A DNA stretch of 64,000 nucleotides, from the NCBI GenBank assembly GCA_937863995.1, contig CALMIK010000096.1, positions 1 to 64,000 of the forward strand, in the 5' to 3' direction. The DNA comes from an uncultured Chelatococcus sp. Its GTDB lineage: Bacteria > Pseudomonadota > Alphaproteobacteria > Rhizobiales > Beijerinckiaceae. Within the stretch, counting starts at the first letter, position 1. The number at the start of each line of letters is the position of its first letter. This document shows positions 60,158 to 64,000 of this stretch, piece after piece. Under the pieces are notes generated by a model. That model searched no databases. It was not told the DNA's origin and saw only the letters and a list, made by a program, of their open reading frames with translations. The position numbers and the translations under genes were made by a program.

Positions 60158-60937
60158 ATGATCGGCAATGTTATTAATGCGATTGGCGGCGTGTCGCGAT
60201 TTGTAAATTTCCCGCATGGGCTGAACGAGACTGCCCGCTTCGGCTGGCGCGGGAGGAATCGGATGGGGCTGGTGATGAACCTTCAGGAGGTTGGGGGCGC
60301 ACTGGCCGGTCTGATGAACGTCTCGGCGCAACCGGAATCAGATGGATTCGACGACAAGGAGCCGCTCTCCGCCGATGTCACCCGGCGGATGATGGAAGGC
60401 TATGCCTATGTCAACTATCTGCTGCGCGAGGGCATCGATCTTTTCAATTACGGAAGCTCGCACCATTGGCTCGAGCTCAATCATCTCGTTCTGTGCGGCA
60501 GCACGCCGGAGCGGCGCCAGCAGTTCCGCGATCATATCGAGGAGACGGAACGGCGCTTCTATGACGATTCGGTCGGCGGTATCGGCGAGCGGGTCGAGTG
60601 GCTGCTGCGCAACCGCACCACCGGGCCGGAAGCGCTGGCGGCGGGCATTTTCCTGAGTATCACCAGCTCGCCGCAGCTTTTCATCGAGGGCAACCGCCGC
60701 ACCGCCACCCTGATTGCCAGCTACGCGCTGGTGTCGCACGGGCGCGCGCCGCTCGTCGCGACCGTGCGCGACTACCGTGCATTCTTCGCTCTCACGGATG
60801 GCTGCAAGCACATCCACCGAACCCGTTGGGACCAGGCGCTGTCGTTCCGCCGGCAGGCCGGGCGCATCGAGCATTTCATGCGGCAGACCGCCGACAGCAG
60901 CTTCCTCATCGACGAAGAAGACGCGCCCGACGCTTGA
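60158..60937 (+). CDS. Degenerate Fic-domain protein
   Basis: The 259-residue protein has a helical Fic-like region at about residues 70-220. The core motif HPFxxGNGR is replaced by QLFIEGNRR (residues 173-181): the catalytic His is Gln173 and the second Gly is Arg180. Phe175, Glu177, Gly178, Asn179 and Arg181 remain. The first 60 residues match no family I know. Classical Fic enzymes transfer AMP or other nucleotide parts to proteins using that His, so this is either a pseudoenzyme or has another chemistry. The start has GGAAGTG upstream. It has an AT-rich leader and is convergent with the PPDK-like gene. Fic assignment rests on this motif and the surrounding helices. Confidence 0.65.
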   Translation: MIGNVINAIGGVSRFVNFPHGLNETARFGWRGRNRMGLVMNLQEVGGALAGLMNVSAQPESDGFDDKEPLSADVTRRMMEGYAYVNYLLREGIDLFNYGSSHHWLELNHLVLCGSTPERRQQFRDHIEETERRFYDDSVGGIGERVEWLLRNRTTGPEALAAGIFLSITSSPQLFIEGNRRTATLIASYALVSHGRAPLVATVRDYRAFFALTDGCKHIHRTRWDQALSFRRQAGRIEHFMRQTADSSFLIDEEDAPDA

Positions 60938-61038
60938 GGCTGTCACGGCCGGCTTTGAGGGGATGACGCAGTTTCCCCGGAGCCCGCTCGGGCCTGAAAT
61001 CGGCAACGTTCGGCGATAATGCTCTTTCTTCTGAAGCC

Positions 61039-62640
61039 CTACCGTCCGTGCAGGGCGTCGAGCCGGCGCAGCAGATCCTGCGGCGCTTCCTCGGCGGTTT
61101 GCAGAGTGCCGGCGTAGATCGCGCCGCTGTTGCCGTCGAGCGTGACGATGGCGCCTGCATCGAGCCAGCGGTCGCCAAAGCCGATACGGCCGCCGTCCTC
61201 GTCGATGCGCAGCGCCTCGCAGCCGACGAGGCACACCTTGCCGAGCTGGCGCGCCACCACCGCCGCGTGCGAGGTGCGGGCTCCATGCTGGGTGAGCAGG
61301 CCGTCGGCGGCGTCGAGCAGCGACACATCATGGGTTTCGGCGTTGCGCCGCACCAGAACCACGCGCTTGCCCTCGGCCCGCAACGCCTCGAGCTGCGCCG
61401 CGTCGAGGGCCGCCGCGCCGGTTGCGACACCGCCAGCTGCCGTCGCGCCATGGCCGAGAGCTGTGGGCGGCTCGCCGTCCGCGCTCACGATGACGCGCGT
61501 AGTCAGGGTGGCGGCGTCGAGGTTGCGTGTGCGGGCGCATGCCGTGTCGGCGTCGATCACTCCCTCTTCCGCAAGGTCGAGGGCGATGCGGGCGGCGGCG
61601 AGCGGCGTGCGCTTGCCGTCGCGGGTTTGCAGCAGGAAGAGCTCGCCGTCCTCGACGGTGAACTCGAAGTCCTGCATGTCGCCGAAATGCCGTTCGAGCA
61701 CGTGCGTCGCCGCGACGAGTTCGTCCCATACCTTGGGGGCCACGGTGGCGAGCTGCTCATGCCCCTGGGCGGAACGCCGGCCACTGACGACATCCTCGCC
61801 CTGGGCGTTGAACAGGAAGTCGACCCACGGCGCGGGCTCGCCGTCGCTCGGATTGCGCGTGAAGCCGACGCCCGCGCCCGAGACGCCGCCGATGTTGCCG
61901 AACACCATCCGCTGCACGGTGACAGCGGTGCCGATGGCGTCGTCGATGTCGCGCATGCGGCGGTAGCTCACGGCCTTCTCGCTCGACCACGAGCGCAGAA
62001 CCGCGCCGATGGCGGCCTGAAGCTGCGCCTGCGCATCCTGCGGGAAAGCCTCGCCCGCGAGCCGCTGGTAGGTGGCGAGGTGGCGGTGCGTCAGGTCGCG
62101 CAGGGCGGCGAAGTCGAATGCGCGTTCGCTCCCGGTCAGGTTTTGCTCGCGGCGAACTGCGTCGAGATCTTCCTCGAAGGCGTCGGCCTCGATGCCCGCC
62201 ACCACTTCGCCGTAACCAGCGACGAGCCTGCGGTAAGCATCCCACGCCAGCCGGGGATGGCCGGTGAGGCGCACAAGGCCGGGGAGTGTGGCGTCGGTGA
62301 GGCCGATGTCGAGCAGCGTCTCCATCATGCCGGGCATCGACACCGGAGCGCCTGAGCGAACCGACAGCAGCAGCGGCCGGCGCGGATCGCCGAACCCGAG
62401 CCCGGTGACGCCCTCCAACCACGTCAGCGCCTCGCGCCACACGGCGGGGGTCACCGCTTCAGGCGCGGCGCAAAATCCGGTGCCGAGAACGAAGGCGGGC
62501 GGCACGTTGAGGCCGAGCGCCGCCATGCGCGCGAGGTTGTAGGCCTTGAAGCCGAGGGCTGCCGGAGACGCCGCTTCATTGGGCGTTTCGCCTTCCGCCA
62601 CCCGGTAGATCTGCAGGTGTGTTTTTGCGCCGCCGGTCAT
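61039..62640 (-). CDS. PPDK-like protein lacking the PEP/pyruvate domain
   Basis: The 533-residue protein has the N-terminal ATP-grasp part of pyruvate, phosphate dikinase (GFKAYNLARMAALGL, SVRSGAPVSMPGMMETLLDIGL, QRMVFGNIGGVSGAGVGFTRNPSDGE, FLFNAQGEDVVSGRR, LLQTRDGKRT). The swivelling phosphohistidine domain follows, with TSHAAVVARQLGK (T456, H458). It then stops: the C-terminal PEP/pyruvate barrel of about 340 residues is missing, and no remnant is visible downstream. It could phosphorylate its His from ATP but would need a separate acceptor. The ATG overlaps the DUF47 gene stop by four bases, so the two are co-translated. DUF299 at 22.3 kb could act on T456. Confidence 0.85.
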   Translation of the reverse strand: MTGGAKTHLQIYRVAEGETPNEAASPAALGFKAYNLARMAALGLNVPPAFVLGTGFCAAPEAVTPAVWREALTWLEGVTGLGFGDPRRPLLLSVRSGAPVSMPGMMETLLDIGLTDATLPGLVRLTGHPRLAWDAYRRLVAGYGEVVAGIEADAFEEDLDAVRREQNLTGSERAFDFAALRDLTHRHLATYQRLAGEAFPQDAQAQLQAAIGAVLRSWSSEKAVSYRRMRDIDDAIGTAVTVQRMVFGNIGGVSGAGVGFTRNPSDGEPAPWVDFLFNAQGEDVVSGRRSAQGHEQLATVAPKVWDELVAATHVLERHFGDMQDFEFTVEDGELFLLQTRDGKRTPLAAARIALDLAEEGVIDADTACARTRNLDAATLTTRVIVSADGEPPTALGHGATAAGGVATGAAALDAAQLEALRAEGKRVVLVRRNAETHDVSLLDAADGLLTQHGARTSHAAVVARQLGKVCLVGCEALRIDEDGGRIGFGDRWLDAGAIVTLDGNSGAIYAGTLQTAEEAPQDLLRRLDALHGR

Positions 62641-64000
62641 GCCTGCCCCCCTTCGCGCTCCGCGCCGACCCGTGTGAAGACGAGGCCGCGCATGGTATAG
62701 CCGGTGCGCAGCAGGGCGTCGGTCGTTGTCTCCAGCGCGCCGGCGAAGTCGTTGCCGAGCGTGATCGAGGCGGCGTCCGACACATGGCGGGCGAAAAGCC
62801 TGCGGGCCTCGCGCGTAAGCGCGTCGCAGGAGCGCTCCGCGTTGACGACCCGCCAGCACACGTCGAGGAACTCGTCGTGATCTTCAGCGAGGCTGCCCTC
62901 GCTCAGGGTGCGCGCCACCGCGATGGCCTTGACGTGGTCCTGTGCCGCTTCCAGCACCTTGTCCGCGAGGCGGCGCAGCACCGCACGCAACGCGTCGTTC
63001 CAGCCGACGAAGTGATTTTCCGAGATGAGCGACAGCACGAAAGCGGCTTCCTCCAGCGCGTCGGCTGCGTCGTCGGCGCACTCGATCAGCCGCAGGAACG
63101 GCAGGCGGCGTGGGTTGACGCCGGCCTGCTCGCGCAGGCTGATGACGAGATGGTCGGCCTTGCGCTCCCACGCCTTAGCGCGGTCGGCGAGTTTTTGCGT
63201 GGCGTCAGGGTCGGATTCCTGGCCATAGGCGAGCGCGTCGCGGATGCCTTCCGCCAGCGCATGGCAATAGGCGGCGTGTTCGGCCAGCAGCGCGAACTCG
63301 TCGCGATGGCGGCTGACATGGCGCGACAGCAGCAGCCGCACCTGATCGGCGATGAGGCTCTTCGTCTGGCCGGCGAGCATGGCCTGGGCGGAAAGCGCCA
63401 GCGTCTCCACCAGGAACTCGCGTGCCTCCGCCGCGCCGAGCACGGTGTCGAGCTGGTCACCGATGTGGAAATGGTCCGGCGACAACGCTTCCATGGCGTC
63501 GAACACGAGCCTTTCGGCGCCAGCGAGCAGGAAGCCCATGTGGCCGACCTCGCGCCGCGCCGCCTCGCGCAGCACCTCCACCGACAGCGATTTTGCCACG
63601 AGCCCGTTGAGCCGCTTGCGCGCCCTGTTCCAGTCGATGAGGAAGACGATGCGCGCGGCGAGCCCCTCCAGCGCCGTGTCGAGGGCGGCGAGATCGGGGC
63701 AGTCGAAGCGGGCGTTGCCGACGATGTAGTCCGAGCCGAGGTTGAGGCCGGCGCTGCGGCGCGATCCGATGTCCGACCATTTCGCGCCGATGTCGGCGAG
63801 CAGGTCGCGGAAGAAGTTGAAGCGGCGCTCGTGCAGATCGGAATAGGTGAGGGTGATCGCAAGCCCCTCGACCTTGACCACGAGCACGTGCACGTCATTG
63901 GTGCCGATGTCGTTCTGGATCAGCAGCACCGGGCCGTCGCGCGTCGCGGCCGTGTCGAGGCCGGGATGGTCGAACTTGAGGCCGCGCGTGCGGTTGAGCC
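62637..64000 (-). CDS. PhoU-like DUF47 protein (partial, runs off the window)
   Basis: At least 453 residues are visible, and the frame stays open to the last base of the window, so the true start lies outside. The N-terminal part contains GPVLLIQNDIGTNDVHVLVV and an unfamiliar domain of about 200 residues. The C-terminal half is a PhoU-like helical bundle, with LIECADDAADALEEAAFVLSLIS at about residue 325 of the visible part. DUF47/PhoU proteins usually restrain Pit or Pst phosphate transporters. The gene overlaps the PPDK-like gene, and the pair lies about 3 kb from the pst operon. A link with phosphate control is likely but inferred. Confidence 0.75.
   Translation of the reverse strand, partial: LNRTRGLKFDHPGLDTAATRDGPVLLIQNDIGTNDVHVLVVKVEGLAITLTYSDLHERRFNFFRDLLADIGAKWSDIGSRRSAGLNLGSDYIVGNARFDCPDLAALDTALEGLAARIVFLIDWNRARKRLNGLVAKSLSVEVLREAARREVGHMGFLLAGAERLVFDAMEALSPDHFHIGDQLDTVLGAAEAREFLVETLALSAQAMLAGQTKSLIADQVRLLLSRHVSRHRDEFALLAEHAAYCHALAEGIRDALAYGQESDPDATQKLADRAKAWERKADHLVISLREQAGVNPRRLPFLRLIECADDAADALEEAAFVLSLISENHFVGWNDALRAVLRRLADKVLEAAQDHVKAIAVARTLSEGSLAEDHDEFLDVCWRVVNAERSCDALTREARRLFARHVSDAASITLGNDFAGALETTTDALLRTGYTMRGLVFTRVGAEREGGQA

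Noticed and set aside
1..64000. tRNA, rRNA, CRISPR, insertion sequence and prophage genes
   Set aside because: Intergenic regions were read for cloverleaf ends, direct-repeat arrays, transposase and integrase motifs; none was found inside the window.

Overview
The window looks like the replication-origin region of a high-GC alphaproteobacterium, most probably a member of the Hyphomicrobiales (Rhizobiales). The evidence is the gene order secB / dnaQ-coaE-aroE-maf-DUF299 / oriC / hemE-hemJ-rho / mnmE-mnmG-rsmG-parA-parB. This order is characteristic of the alphaproteobacterial chromosomal origin, and an exact CtrA-type site and DnaA-box-like sites sit in the 551-bp gap between the DUF299 gene and hemE. 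The genus is not claimed.

Layout. 1-8.8 kb: a minus-strand rRNA-type promoter facing out of the window, an M23 peptidase, GluQ-RS, purE-purK, rpsU, a TPR lipoprotein and a YafK-type L,D-transpeptidase-fold lipoprotein. 8.8-11.8 kb: a class III nucleotide cyclase diverging from a 6S RNA gene, followed by fthC and a YmdB-type phosphoesterase. 12.1-15.3 kb: a thiosulfate module (MarR regulator, exported sulfurtransferase, YeeE/TsuA permease). 15.3-18.3 kb: a minus-strand group of xre, smr, mltA and a Tim44-domain gene. 18.8-32.8 kb: the origin block described above. 33-44 kb: ppa, a GNAT gene, a compact envelope operon (phosphatase, glycosyltransferase, methyltransferase, MsbA-type exporter), a DUF533 gene, a PEP mutase/isocitrate lyase-family enzyme, a GT2 glycosyltransferase and UDP-galactopyranose mutase. 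44-54 kb: kpsF, hemH, tonB with FecCD-type permease and ATPase, a phosphoribosyltransferase, hemN, a nitronate monooxygenase-like gene and mgtE. 54.7-59.8 kb: pstS-pstC-pstA-pstB-pstS2. 60.1-64 kb: a degenerate Fic-fold protein, then, convergent to it, a PPDK-like protein without its PEP/pyruvate domain, translationally coupled to a PhoU-like DUF47 gene that runs off the window.

How the genes fit together. The origin block combines replication start (DnaA and CtrA sites), segregation (ParA, ParB and nearby parS sites), proofreading (DnaQ) and housekeeping tRNA/rRNA modification. Haem synthesis is represented by hemE, hemJ, hemH and hemN, and the TonB/FecCD genes beside hemH suggest linked iron acquisition. 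Phosphate uptake is encoded by an unusual pst operon that has a second binding protein where phoU would be expected.

The least ordinary parts are the truncated PPDK with its DUF47 partner, the Fic-like protein whose catalytic His is replaced by Gln, and the mosaic of palindromic intergenic repeats. No tRNA, rRNA, CRISPR, insertion sequence or prophage gene was seen inside the window.
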